Shown piece by piece: positions 18,701 to 26,679 of a DNA stretch of 43,354 nt. The stretch covers positions 1-43,354 of the forward strand of contig CAZIWX010000011.1 of assembly GCA_964543125.1 (NCBI GenBank). The letters are read 5' to 3'. The notes below the pieces were generated by a model. It was not told the DNA's origin. It made no database searches and worked only from the letters and a program-made list of their open reading frames with translations. Source of the DNA: CAZIWX01 sp964543125 (GTDB taxonomy: Bacteria; Fidelibacterota; UBA8477). A program made the translations under genes and the position numbers. How positions within the stretch are numbered: the stretch's first letter is position 1; each line of letters opens with the position of its first letter.

Positions 18701-21700
18701 TATTCCACCTCTTTGGCGTGGGGCGACTACGATAATGATGGTGATCTTGATCTCTTCGTCGGGAACAGCAGTAACCAGTACGACCGGCTTTTACGGAATA
18801 ACGGTGACGGCGGTTTTACCGGGATTTCCGGTAATTACAATACCGTACCATTCACCACGACCTATACTTATACCACCAGTGCCCATTGGGTGGACTACGA
18901 TCAGGATAACGATTTAGACCTGTTTATTACCAATGGCAGCGGAACCACCGGCGCCAACTGGCTTTACCGCAACGAAAGCACCACCGATACCACCCGGTTT
19001 GTCCTGGTCAACGCGGGTCTTTTCGCCGATACCGGCGGCTATTCCACGGCCCAGGCCTGGGGTGATTACGACAATGACGGTGATCTGGATCTGTTCATTG
19101 CCAATAGCAGTACGGATACCAGCCATACCGGTAATTTCCTCTATCGAAATAATGGTGACGGTACTTTTACCAGGATTACGCAGGGCGCCCTGGTAACCGA
19201 TCGGGAAAACAGTCTGTCCTGCGCCTGGGGCGATGTGGACAGCGACGGCCGGCTCGATCTGTTCGTGGGGAATTCCAGCAACAATGCGATGTACCACAAT
19301 AACGGCGACGGAACTTTTACCCGCCTACACCCCGGCCAGCCGGACTTTGTCATCGGATCGGTGGTGACGGATGCGGGTCAGACCCGAGCCGCCGCTTTTG
19401 CCGATTTTAACACGGACGGAGACCCGGATTTATTCGTGGCCAACTACGGGGATCTGAACTCGCTCTATCGCCACGCCGCAACGGATAACAGGTGGTTAAC
19501 CGTCAGGGGCCGCGGCATGCGTGCGAACTATTTTGCCGATGGCTCCCGGGTCAGAGTCAAAGCTACGATAAATGGTGAATCCGTCTGGCAAACGCGTGAG
19601 ATCACCAGCCAGTCCGGTAGTAATAACAGCCGCGGCCTGGAAGCCTGGTTCGGATTGGGAAATGCCGCCCAGGCGGATTCGGTCATACTCATTTTTCCCA
19701 ACGGCGCCCGGAGCATTGTCACCGCGGTGGCCACCAACCAGGTCATTACCCTGGATGAGCCGGCGCCGCCGGTTGCCGCTTTTGGAATGGACCGCAGTTT
19801 CGGCGCGCCGCCCCTCGTGGTTCAGTTCAGCGACAGCTCAATCGGTGTTGATGCTGAAATCGTGGCCTGGTATTGGGATTTCGGTGATGATCAGGTGAGT
19901 GTCAGTCAAAATCCGTCCCATACGTATAGTTCCGAGGGAACTTATACGGTGCGGCTCACGGTGACGGATGCGAACGGGACGCCCGGCACGGTGCAAAAAA
20001 CGATTGATGTCAGCTATTTCACCAAGATCACAACCGGCGATCTCGCGGCACTGACGAGTTACAGCGCTAGTGCCAGTTGGGGTGATTATGATAATGACGG
20101 TGATGACGATATTTTCGTTGCTAACTACTACTCCAGTGTTAACTGGCTCTTGCGGAATGATAACGGCACGTTTCATAACGTGGATGAAGCACCCCTTAAC
20201 CAATTAACCCGGCAAACCCGTAGCGGGCATTGGGGTGACGCGAATAACGATGGTAATTTAGACTTGTTGGTGCTGGATCAAGGGATGCCGCTCTCATTTT
20301 ACATCAACGAGGGCGATGGCACATTCGCGGTACCGTCCATCGAGCAGATTTACGTAAGCGATCCTTCTGACGCCGTCTGGGCGGATTATGACCGGGACGG
20401 CGATCTGGATCTGCTGGTTGTGCCGATGGGTGGTTATCCCAAACTATTCCAGGCAACAGACCCGGCTAACTATGGTTTTCAGGATATGACCGCATCCAAC
20501 CTGGTCCAGATGTATCGGAATTATACTTCGAGTAAATTTGTGGATTACGACCGGGATGGTGACCCGGATTGCTTTTTAACCACCTCCAGCGGAGGGAATT
20601 ATCTCTACATCAATCTCGGTAATGGGACATTTTCGGTACCGAGTCAACCGTTGAATGCTGATTACCTGAATACCTATGGCCAGGCCTGGGGTGATTACGA
20701 TAATGACGGGGATTTGGATCTCTATCTCGCTAACTATGGTTCTACGAATACCTTCTATCGCAATGACGGTAGTTCGTTTTCTAAAATTTCCTCTTCTGAA
20801 ATCCTTACCGGTAATACTTATAGCTCCTCAGCCAGTTGGGTGGATATCAATAACGACGGCTGGCTTGATCTATATGTCTCCAATTACGGCCAAAATGATG
20901 ATTATTATGAAAATAACGGTGACGGCACCTTTACCCGAAATACAACACTGACCATTCTCGCGGATGGTTTCTACAGCTTCCAGGCCGTATTTGCGGACTA
21001 TGATGGGAATGGCTCGCTGGACGTGTTCTTCCCCACCTATCAAAACGGCGCCGCCAATGTACTCAACCGGAATAATGGGAATTCCAATCACTGGACCGGG
21101 ATTCGGCTGCGCGGGCGCGCGAGCAATAAATTCGGGCTGAACGCCAAGGTTCGCCTTAAAGCTAAGTTGGACGGCGTAAATCCCCGTTGGCAATTGCGGG
21201 AAGTGGGTGCTGACATGGGTGGCTACGGTGAAAATTCACTAACAGCCCATTTCGGACTGGGTTCGGCCGTGGCAATCGACAGTCTGCAGGTTCAATGGCC
21301 CGGCGGAGTGGTGCAGAATTATTCTCAGATTCCCGCCGATCAAAACCTGACAGTAATGGAATCCAGCGGCCCGCCACCGGAGCTGGTCGCCACGATCCCC
21401 AACCTGACCAACATCGTGGTTGGCTCGGGCCAAACCGCTGTGCGTGACCTGCAATTGAAAAATATCGGGAGCGGCAGCCTGATCTATCAATTCACCAGCA
21501 GTGCTGCCTGGTTGAGCACCTCGACGGACTCCGGGTCCATTCTCCCGGGCGACAGTACAACCATTTCCATTATTATACTCCCTTCCTCCGAAAGTGGATC
21601 CCATACCGCTCAACTCACCCTCATGACCAACGACCTGGATGAGGCTACCATTCAGATTCCGGTCACGGTGCTGGTGACGAGCTTTGCCGCTTATTTTGAA

Positions 21701-23971
21701 GCCGAGCCCACCAACGGCCTGGCTCCCCTGACCGTTCAGTTTACCGATCACTCGGTCAGCGTGGATTATAACATCACGCAGTGGAACTGGGATTTTGGCG
21801 ACAGTACCGGGTCCACCACGCAGAATCCGTCCCACACCTACACGGCGGAAGGAACCTTTGAAGTTCATTTGACCATCACCAATGCCAACAATCAGCAATC
21901 CGAGTATGTGGGTGATCCCATCACGGTCACGCCTACCATTGCGGTGGATTTTGAAGCGGACGAAACCCACGGCGGCAACCCCCTCACCGTTCAGTTTTCC
22001 GACCGGAGCGTGTTTTACGCCGACACCACCCGCCGCGCCTGGACCTGGGATTTTGGAGATGGTTTCCAGTCGGGACTTCGCAATCCCGGCCATACTTATA
22101 CCACCGCGGGAACTTACAGTGTCGCGTTGGAAGTGAGTGACGGGGTGAACACCTATTCACTAACCAAGCCGGATTACATCAGCGTGGTGAATTATCCCAA
22201 TTTTGCTCTGTCGTTATCCGCCCGCGATACCCTCGCTATGGAAATTATTACGAACGACGTCGCTTATGATACGGTGCTGATTTACAATTCGGGCGGGTTG
22301 GCTGATCTGCAATTCGGGGTAAGCGAGAGCTTGACCTGGTTATCGGCGAATCCGGCTGCCGGCATCGTTCCGCCGAATGATTCCCTACCCGTGGTCCTCA
22401 CTTTCAGCTCCACTAATACGGGGGTCTACACCGGCTCTATCCGGTTTTACGGCAACGATGAAAATAGCTCGGCGCTGGATATTCCGGCCGTGATGAATGT
22501 AGTGGAATTTCCCTATTTGCCGGAACTGTTCCGGGCCACGTACACTAATGCTGGCAGCGCTATTGATCTAACCTGGCACGATCGTTCCCGCATCGAAGAC
22601 GGCTACCGGTTGTACAAACAGAATGCCGGCGGTAACTGGAACCTGCTCTGGTCCGGACCCGCTGATGCGACTGGTTATACCGACACCGAGGTTGACACCA
22701 ATCAGACCTGGCAATACTATGTCACCACTTTCCTGGATTCCCGGGGCGAATCGCCGGAGCGAATCGAGATCACCGTACCCGCTCAACCGCAACTAACCTC
22801 GATTACGCGCAGCGGTGATGTGGTTACCCTTACTCCTTCCGGCACCAGTTCAGCCACGAATGGTTTGTTCGCCGAACGCCGTCATAATAATGAAACGCCG
22901 GTAATTAGCGGCTATTCCCGGTCGGCCGGCGGTGTTCAGGACACGATCAATTTTGGCTTCGCGGAAACTTTTAGTTACCGGGTGTATGCCTATGGCGGCG
23001 ATCCCACCGGCAGTTACGGCCAGAGTTGGCCGTCGGCCTGGATGAGCCTGCCACGGGCTTTGCATGGCGACTATACCGGCGACGACCGGGTGGATGTCCG
23101 GGATGCGGTCTGGTTTGTAAATGCCTGGCAATCCGATAATCTGGTGAAGGAAACCGGTCCGGTGAGCGGGAGCGCACCAGACTTTACCTTCTCACCGGAC
23201 GGAAATTTTGACAGCTATGATATGGCCGCTTTCATCGGGATGTATCGCTTCTCGGCGGCAAATACTTCCGGCGCCGGCTTGAGTAAAATGGCCTTGATTA
23301 ACCCGGAACAACTACGTGTGGAGGCCAATCCGGATGAAAAAGGAATGACCCTCAGAGTTTTCGGCGCTGATTTACCGGCGCTGAAAGCTTTGGTGGTTTG
23401 GCTGGCCCGTACACCTAATTCGATAAGTTTGACATCCCAACGGGCGCCGGTATTTCCCGCGGACGCGTTGAAATTGGTAACTGCCGGCGCCAGTCCGATT
23501 TCGCTGGCGTGGATTCAGTTCGAGGGAAGCCTAAGCGTGGAGGCCGGTGAGCCGCTGTTAGCGGAAATCCGGCTGGATCATATCAAGGGTGGCGCCTACC
23601 GGTCGGACCTCGTGGCCACGGTAGCGGCCCTGGATGACCGGGCGGAATATATCGCGCTTAATCGCGCATCAATCTCGCACGTATTTACGCCGGACGAGTT
23701 AGTGGTCGAAGCACCCTATCCCAACCCGTTTAATCCAACCGTGCGTATTAAATACGGGCTCCCTGAAACAGGCACTGTCAAGGTGAAAATATTTGATATC
23801 CGGGGGCGCGAGGTCACAACCCTGGTGCAACAAACCCAGGCTTCCGGCTGGCATTCAGCGGCATGGCCGGGTAAAGATCAATACGGTCGTTCGGTGGGCG
23901 CCGGCCTGTACTTCGTGAGAATCGAAGCGGCGCACGCGAGCAAAATAAAGAAAATAGTTTTGATGAAATAG
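12773..23971 (+). CDS. Giant secreted multi-propeller protein (VCBS/ASPIC-UnbV array, PKD, dockerin, type IX sorting tail)
   Basis: 3732 residues with a signal peptide (IRIIIITFIAVLYENAAAQ). Residues about 33-2868 are six modules, each with seven calcium-type repeats (core AWGDYDNDGDLDLFVANY, then LYRNNGDGTFTRITTG) closed by an ASPIC/UnbV-like domain ending FGLG...L.W PSG. The modules are about 33-467, 468-927, 928-1394, 1395-1860, 1861-2333 and 2416-2868. A PKD domain (about 2334-2415, WYWDFGDDQ) sits between modules five and six. Then come a BACON-like Ig domain (2869-2973), two PKDs (2973-3139), a second BACON-like domain (3140-3247), two fibronectin-III-like domains (3247-3428), a dockerin-like pair of EF loops (3428-3498, GDYTGDDRVDVRDAVWF), a possible cohesin-like domain (3506-3640) and a sorting tail (3642-3732, PYPNPFNPTVRIKYGLPE). 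It is probably an exported calcium-stabilised surface or adhesion protein. The ligand is unknown. Confidence 0.93.
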   Translation: MVLGASKLRHVDRLIRIIIITFIAVLYENAAAQTFTQATSGPLVGDASYSSNQAWGDYDGDGDLDLFVTTYNAPDLFYTNNGGGTFTQVTTGALVQAVTRGYAAAWGDYDQDGRLDLFVAQVDNWNNLLYHNNGDGTFSAITSGAVVSDGGNSYAAAWADYDLDGDLDLFVANYNQNNYLYRNNGDGTFTRVSGSTLEEIGGQACAWADYDNDGDPDLLVQESTALRLFRNNGDGGFTRISSGTLPNVAGGRPYWGDYDNDGDPDVFIARADANGLYRNTGNGSFTAISDQAIVTDTGTSRAAAWGDFDNDGDLDLYVANDGSNFYYTNNGDGTFTRVTTGAFVTNSDNSYTAAAVDADNDGALDLFVINYAGENNQFYSNDGNANHWLQIDLLGDLDNPAGINAEIRIKSTTGWQTRPVFSTDGAPLREHFGVATAGTVDSIEVNWPQGTHQVTTDQLVDNIITLSQNAGAPRSVKLTEDPTLSTNYNGESIAWGDYDNDGYPDLFIATYNDVDRLYHNAGDGTFSEITSGNLVTATTRGIDAAWGDYDNDGFLDLFIAQADNWNNKLYHNNGNGTFTGIITGAIVSSGGDSYGAAWMDFDQDGDLDLYVSNWSNQTNWLYRNNGDGTFTNLAGLVVTTENGYSRQAVWGDYDNDGDPDLFVVNNGNNFLYKNNGDGTFARVLTGDIANDVDNSLTASWGDMDNDGDLDLFVGNYQAGNAFYRNNGNGSFTKITTGSIATGDFDSYGSVWTDIDQDGDQDLYLANGDDVNNALYRNLGAGTFERVLTGSEENTYAGLITDGGNSLDAAVADIDQNGTPDMGVVNYGTTPTIYTISPTGNNWITLNLRGIYSTVQPLGARVQAYADIGGTETHQMLDLPGNSQPDVFIGLGDAAGVDSLVIEWPSGAVNRPTSFSLNTITDYTETSTQPRVFDKLITGGISTTALNGYSASWGDYDADGDEDIFITVYNGNNFLYRNNGDGTFSGITTGTIVSETSNSVAGVWADYDNDGWLDLFVSNVSQNNYLYHNESGAFTRITSGAIVTDGGSSWGAAWGDYDNDGDEDLFVANDYNQYNKLYRNNGDGTFTPIATGPVATDQESSYGGAWGDYNNDGDLDLFVANNGANALYNNNGDGSFSRVGTGDIANDANYSVSAAWGDLDNDGDLDLFVANYNDGANALANYLYRNNGDGTFTKVTSGPVVTQTRNSYGGAWGDVDNDGDLDLLVSQADGNNSLFLNQGDGTFEALLPGTNYGRLSGPVVADGGNSTGAAFADYDDDGDLDLVVVNYGEPPAVYTGNGNNDAHWLTLSLQGRASNSRATGARVSIEAVLNGATVTQTREVNTNPSGYGSQSSPRVHFGLGAATVISSLEIQWPSGQIWDTTNVAVDQRLDIQEPEVLALFGKVAGDPVTQAGANSLGLAWGDYDQDGYPDLFVANYNDYNGLYHNNGAGSFSRITTGAVVNSSGNGYGGTWGDYDNDGYPDLYVVRINQNNLLYHNNGDGTFTSVTSIPPTNYNYYSMNAAWADYDNDGDLDLFIANDYNQTNELYNNLGGGSFSAVSSGPIAEDQAYSRTAAWVDYDLDGDPDLFVANSNGQPNNLYRNTGTGGFQRVTAGDIVTAAENSQTASWGDYDNDGYPDLFVGNDASSGNAVYHNAGDGTFTRVTAGALVTDQADSWGSAWVDFDADGDLDLFVANTDANNALYINQGDGTFQRAEGTMAGQIGSIITDGGSSHGLAWADYDLNGALDVAVANYNSEGNFLYKNRGLGRGWIAIRLHGTASNRDGFGAKVEVVSTIAGESVRQYRQLSSQSSFGGQAAGLAYFGLGADSLLTQLRITWPSGVRWDTTAVVGNRVLDVMENAPEPLYTRVTEGAISTDAGYSRSAGWADYDNDGNLDLYVVNYGSANFLYHNNGDGTLSKITTGDPVNPGHNSFSAAWGDYDNDGDLDLMVGNYGYNDFYRNDGSGGFSNISITYVTNVNRYSTSLAWGDYDNDGDLDLFVGNSSNQYDRLLRNNGDGGFTGISGNYNTVPFTTTYTYTTSAHWVDYDQDNDLDLFITNGSGTTGANWLYRNESTTDTTRFVLVNAGLFADTGGYSTAQAWGDYDNDGDLDLFIANSSTDTSHTGNFLYRNNGDGTFTRITQGALVTDRENSLSCAWGDVDSDGRLDLFVGNSSNNAMYHNNGDGTFTRLHPGQPDFVIGSVVTDAGQTRAAAFADFNTDGDPDLFVANYGDLNSLYRHAATDNRWLTVRGRGMRANYFADGSRVRVKATINGESVWQTREITSQSGSNNSRGLEAWFGLGNAAQADSVILIFPNGARSIVTAVATNQVITLDEPAPPVAAFGMDRSFGAPPLVVQFSDSSIGVDAEIVAWYWDFGDDQVSVSQNPSHTYSSEGTYTVRLTVTDANGTPGTVQKTIDVSYFTKITTGDLAALTSYSASASWGDYDNDGDDDIFVANYYSSVNWLLRNDNGTFHNVDEAPLNQLTRQTRSGHWGDANNDGNLDLLVLDQGMPLSFYINEGDGTFAVPSIEQIYVSDPSDAVWADYDRDGDLDLLVVPMGGYPKLFQATDPANYGFQDMTASNLVQMYRNYTSSKFVDYDRDGDPDCFLTTSSGGNYLYINLGNGTFSVPSQPLNADYLNTYGQAWGDYDNDGDLDLYLANYGSTNTFYRNDGSSFSKISSSEILTGNTYSSSASWVDINNDGWLDLYVSNYGQNDDYYENNGDGTFTRNTTLTILADGFYSFQAVFADYDGNGSLDVFFPTYQNGAANVLNRNNGNSNHWTGIRLRGRASNKFGLNAKVRLKAKLDGVNPRWQLREVGADMGGYGENSLTAHFGLGSAVAIDSLQVQWPGGVVQNYSQIPADQNLTVMESSGPPPELVATIPNLTNIVVGSGQTAVRDLQLKNIGSGSLIYQFTSSAAWLSTSTDSGSILPGDSTTISIIILPSSESGSHTAQLTLMTNDLDEATIQIPVTVLVTSFAAYFEAEPTNGLAPLTVQFTDHSVSVDYNITQWNWDFGDSTGSTTQNPSHTYTAEGTFEVHLTITNANNQQSEYVGDPITVTPTIAVDFEADETHGGNPLTVQFSDRSVFYADTTRRAWTWDFGDGFQSGLRNPGHTYTTAGTYSVALEVSDGVNTYSLTKPDYISVVNYPNFALSLSARDTLAMEIITNDVAYDTVLIYNSGGLADLQFGVSESLTWLSANPAAGIVPPNDSLPVVLTFSSTNTGVYTGSIRFYGNDENSSALDIPAVMNVVEFPYLPELFRATYTNAGSAIDLTWHDRSRIEDGYRLYKQNAGGNWNLLWSGPADATGYTDTEVDTNQTWQYYVTTFLDSRGESPERIEITVPAQPQLTSITRSGDVVTLTPSGTSSATNGLFAERRHNNETPVISGYSRSAGGVQDTINFGFAETFSYRVYAYGGDPTGSYGQSWPSAWMSLPRALHGDYTGDDRVDVRDAVWFVNAWQSDNLVKETGPVSGSAPDFTFSPDGNFDSYDMAAFIGMYRFSAANTSGAGLSKMALINPEQLRVEANPDEKGMTLRVFGADLPALKALVVWLARTPNSISLTSQRAPVFPADALKLVTAGASPISLAWIQFEGSLSVEAGEPLLAEIRLDHIKGGAYRSDLVATVAALDDRAEYIALNRASISHVFTPDELVVEAPYPNPFNPTVRIKYGLPETGTVKVKIFDIRGREVTTLVQQTQASGWHSAAWPGKDQYGRSVGAGLYFVRIEAAHASKIKKIVLMK
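12860..21375 (+). repeat. Six tandem protein super-repeats of about 1.4 kb coding propeller plus ASPIC/UnbV cap
   Basis: Each unit codes seven blades of about 50 residues and a cap of about 90 residues. Caps lie at about 13921-14175, 15286-15552, 16666-16955, 18060-18350, 19486-19770 and 21083-21375. DNA identity between blades is high only in the calcium-loop core: the 20-mer GGCGACCTGGACCTGTTCGT occurs exactly at 14891, 16256 and 17822. The blades otherwise differ, so the array is ancient rather than freshly duplicated. Confidence 0.85.
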
Positions 23972-24017
23972 GAGGAATTCAAGCGGGCCGCTCGTTTCGG
24001 ATCGGCCGGCTCAAATG

Positions 24018-24809
24018 CTATTTGACAGTGAAGTAACGCCAGTCTGATTCTGACCCGGTATGCTCTATAGCGCCATCGTAATCGGCCTGCATATCGATCC
24101 GCCACTGGTAAATGTGACCTGATTCCAATTTGATCCAGGTTGAGTCACCATTTTCAACATACCAAAAAGGGTGAAAAATCCAGGATTCCCTCCCACCGGT
24201 ATAGTTCGTAGGCTGGAACCAGATGCGGATTACCAGGGTTTGCGCCGCCAGATCTAATATGGTGAGCGCGTAGTCTTCCATGGCGGCGCTATAAGAGTAG
24301 CTCCAGGATAATTCGGGATTAAAATCAACCGAATCCGTGGTGGTCTGTGGCAGCATCGAGGCCGAGCTTATTTGAATGAGAAGCTTATAGTTCAGTGTAT
24401 CCGATGGATCGCTTAAATTTCCACCGGTGTCCCGGGCCCGTAGATAATAATCATAGCGTTCATTGACACTCACGGAATCATCCCGATACTCGGTGTGAGC
24501 TATAAACGGATTATCAAGGGCAATATAAGCCACGCGGTAAAACTTCCGGAGCGTATCGGATTCCGCCAGGCGATACAAAGCGTATCCGTCGATATCGGTC
24601 TCCGGATTCGGATACCATTCTAAAAAAATGATATTGCCGGGTTCGGCATCAATACCGGTTTCGGGCCAAATCTCCACGGCGGATTTGGGAATCCATTCCG
24701 GTTTGGACGGCGGAAACGGATCTTCAATTTCTTTACCACAGGCTGTGAGGAGAATCATGCAAAAAACGAATAACAGCAAGAAACGATATCTTTGGTGAGC
24801 CTGGATCAT
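24018..24809 (-). CDS. Lipoprotein with fibronectin type III-like domain, function unknown
   Basis: 263 residues from the ATG at 24809. The frame extends upstream to a TTG at 24848, but the ATG start gives a proper lipoprotein signal (RYRFLLLFVFCMILLTACGK, lipobox LTAC). The mature part has one fibronectin-III-like domain (about 30-140: IIFLEWYPNPETDIDGYALY, then NERYDYYLRARDTGGNLSDP) and a second beta-rich domain (LSWSYSYSAAMEDYALTI) ending with YQWRIDMQADYDG and WRYFTVK. It is probably anchored to the outer membrane. It is convergent with the giant gene, 46 bases from its stop, and divergent from the long envelope gene set. Confidence 0.82.
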   Translation of the reverse strand: MIQAHQRYRFLLLFVFCMILLTACGKEIEDPFPPSKPEWIPKSAVEIWPETGIDAEPGNIIFLEWYPNPETDIDGYALYRLAESDTLRKFYRVAYIALDNPFIAHTEYRDDSVSVNERYDYYLRARDTGGNLSDPSDTLNYKLLIQISSASMLPQTTTDSVDFNPELSWSYSYSAAMEDYALTILDLAAQTLVIRIWFQPTNYTGGRESWIFHPFWYVENGDSTWIKLESGHIYQWRIDMQADYDGAIEHTGSESDWRYFTVK

Positions 24810-24989
24810 GGTAGGTTTGAATATAATCCCAAACCCGGGCGAGCCCAATTCAGAAGCCGATCGTTTCGGCTCGATCCAATCCAGGCGTTACGGACCTGAA
24901 GGTGCAACAATTGGGTATCGGCGTTGCCAGTATTAGTGGATGTTTCAACTCCCGGGAGGGAGCTAACCACCTGATTAATTGGGGATTCG
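24810..24989. promoter_or_regulatory. Divergent intergenic region with candidate promoters
   Basis: 180 bases between the minus-strand lipoprotein and the plus-strand gene set, so it should hold promoters for both. It contains a perfect 10-base palindrome CTCCCGGGAG (about 24949-24958) and GGGG five bases before the ATG at 24990. No sigma-70 boxes stand out clearly. Confidence 0.5.
24913..24928 (+). promoter_or_regulatory. Weak candidate sigma-54 (-24/-12) promoter
   Basis: GG at 24914-24915 and GC at 24926-24927 have the obligatory ten-base spacing, and TTGC at the -12 box is intact. The -24 box (GGGTAT) matches TGGCAC poorly apart from GG. It faces the downstream gene set, and a sigma-54 activator is encoded at 9842-11203. 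Chance occurrence cannot be excluded. Confidence 0.22.
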
Positions 24990-26678
24990 ATGAGTTACAT
25001 GGCATTTTATTCAAAAATAATTAAAACCCTGAGCCTGTCCATGCTGATCGGCCTGCTGGGAAGCTGTGGACCGCAACCGGCCACCACGCCCGATCAATCG
25101 ACAATTCCGGTCCAGCCGGCCATTCCGCCTCTCCCCGCGGATTGGACCGAAGCCCGGGGCGCCAGCCGGGAGGATGCCTGGAATCAACTAATTGGGTCCG
25201 TGGGCCAGGTGTATCGCGGTGTTAGCCAGATTCAAAACCTGGTAGAGGAATCCAGCTTAAACGAATTTAAGGAATACACCCGGAGTCAGGCGGAAGGCCG
25301 CACCGAATCCGTAGGCTATTTGGAGCACGTCCAGGAATATAAAGACGGCGCCGCGGTAATATTACGGGTCCCCCAGCGCGAGTTGACCCGGCTGGGCCTT
25401 GCCAAATCGATCAATTCAACCTATTTCGGGACCACGGAAGATCCACGCATCATTCAGGAGATTTACACCAAGCTGTATTTTATTAATGCCCCCCGGCGCT
25501 TTGAACCCATTCTAACCAGCCGCTTTTGGGGTGGTGCTAAAGCATTTTACCTCGACGATTTGAAGGAATTCGTATTCTGGAATCAGGGTGGCAATATTGA
25601 TCGGGTCTATACGATTTTGCAGGTCCTGAGTCAGGATCAATACGCGGTAAAGCGCTCCCGGGACCGAATCCTCACATTTGCCGGCATTCCCGTTTCGGAT
25701 AATGCTTTTACTCTGCTGCGCAATGCCCTGGCCGCGTATAACCAAAGCGGTTATGTAACATTAGGATTACTGGAGGCTTACCGTTCAGATATCCTGGGTC
25801 TGGATTTGATACGCCAGAATGCCTTGGACAGTGAGATCCGGCGGCTTCAGGGAGTCCTGGCTACCAATGTTCCGTCCCAGATTCAGGCTTTACGCCAAAC
25901 CAGATCTCAGCTCCCGGCCTATCTGGCGCCCCTGGGTTTGGACGCAAAAACCTTGAATGCCCTGGTCAACCTCTGGAATACAGCCTTGGTGGTGAAGGTT
26001 GAGCCGAATCGAATCGATTTATTTAAAGGGCATTTAAAGCTGTCCAATTTACCCGAAAGGCAAGGCCAAATTCTACCCTTAGCCATTGACAAGCAAACCG
26101 GTAATGACGCCGCGATCCAATTCGATGGTCATTCTTTGACCAATTTTTCGGTCTTGGGAAAACAATATCTGCGTCTCTTAATCGATGTGGATCAATACCT
26201 TCAGTCAACCCGCCACACCCGGCCCGGGCAGTATCTGTACCTGAATGCTCTGGCGCCGAGCCAGACCCTGGAATACACCACCACGCTTCCCCTGGAAGCA
26301 AAGGGTGACAATCGTTTCAATCTGGATCTCAGCACTGACGATCAGGATTTAATTATTCGGATAACTGGTGTAACCAGGCTGAATCAAGGCTATCACTATT
26401 ATTTCTGCAACCTCCTGACAGCCGGCGCCGACCGGGGCAAAATCGAGTTATTACCCTTCCGAAATAGTCAGGGCTTACCCCTGACCGAAGCCAATTGGCG
26501 GAACGGGTTCAGAACGCCCAAATCCGGGATGCAGGGACACTGGGATTTTATCATGCTTGCTTCGAAAACCGCCCTGAATTTACCGGATGATCACATGGTT
26601 GAGCCCGCTGAAGATTTTGCGCGCCGGATCGCGGGTCAATTCTATACCTATTCAACCGCATCCATTCAGGTGAATTGA
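24990..26678 (+). CDS. LPP20-like lipoprotein, first gene of the envelope gene set
   Basis: 562 residues with a lipoprotein signal (TLSLSMLIGLLGSCGPQP, lipobox LGSC) and a Pro/Gln/Thr-rich linker. Residues about 45-130 resemble the LPP20/FlgT-type domain: DWTEARGASREDAWNQLIGS, then TESVGYLEHVQEYKDGAAVI. The central region is helical. The C-terminal third (about 390-520) is beta-rich and vaguely recalls the DUF4384 domains that often accompany caspase-like proteins, but I cannot confirm that. It is probably an outer-membrane lipoprotein facing the periplasm. The caspase-fold gene starts one base after its stop, which supports a shared operon and function. Confidence 0.85.
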   Translation: MSYMAFYSKIIKTLSLSMLIGLLGSCGPQPATTPDQSTIPVQPAIPPLPADWTEARGASREDAWNQLIGSVGQVYRGVSQIQNLVEESSLNEFKEYTRSQAEGRTESVGYLEHVQEYKDGAAVILRVPQRELTRLGLAKSINSTYFGTTEDPRIIQEIYTKLYFINAPRRFEPILTSRFWGGAKAFYLDDLKEFVFWNQGGNIDRVYTILQVLSQDQYAVKRSRDRILTFAGIPVSDNAFTLLRNALAAYNQSGYVTLGLLEAYRSDILGLDLIRQNALDSEIRRLQGVLATNVPSQIQALRQTRSQLPAYLAPLGLDAKTLNALVNLWNTALVVKVEPNRIDLFKGHLKLSNLPERQGQILPLAIDKQTGNDAAIQFDGHSLTNFSVLGKQYLRLLIDVDQYLQSTRHTRPGQYLYLNALAPSQTLEYTTTLPLEAKGDNRFNLDLSTDDQDLIIRITGVTRLNQGYHYYFCNLLTAGADRGKIELLPFRNSQGLPLTEANWRNGFRTPKSGMQGHWDFIMLASKTALNLPDDHMVEPAEDFARRIAGQFYTYSTASIQVN

Positions 26679-26679
26679 A

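Noticed and set aside
12773..21375. Regularly spaced DNA repeats suggesting a CRISPR or satellite array
   Set aside because: Repeat spacing of about 150 bases follows protein blades, the sequence is coding throughout, and units diverge at synonymous and non-synonymous sites.
12890..23900. Many open frames on the minus strand and in other plus frames across the giant gene
   Set aside because: They mirror the repetitive codon pattern of the VCBS blades (repeated Gly, Ile, Val-rich shadows), lack ribosome binding sites and overlap a clearly coding frame.
23972..24017. Possible bidirectional terminator between the convergent genes (GGCCG ... CGGCC)
   Set aside because: The stem is only five pairs with a twelve-base loop and has no T-run on either side.
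24941..24989. TPP- or c-di-GMP-riboswitch-like look of the sequence before 24990 (ACCTGATTAATTGGGG)
   Set aside because: Only short stretches match. The conserved cores and pairing of these riboswitches are absent.
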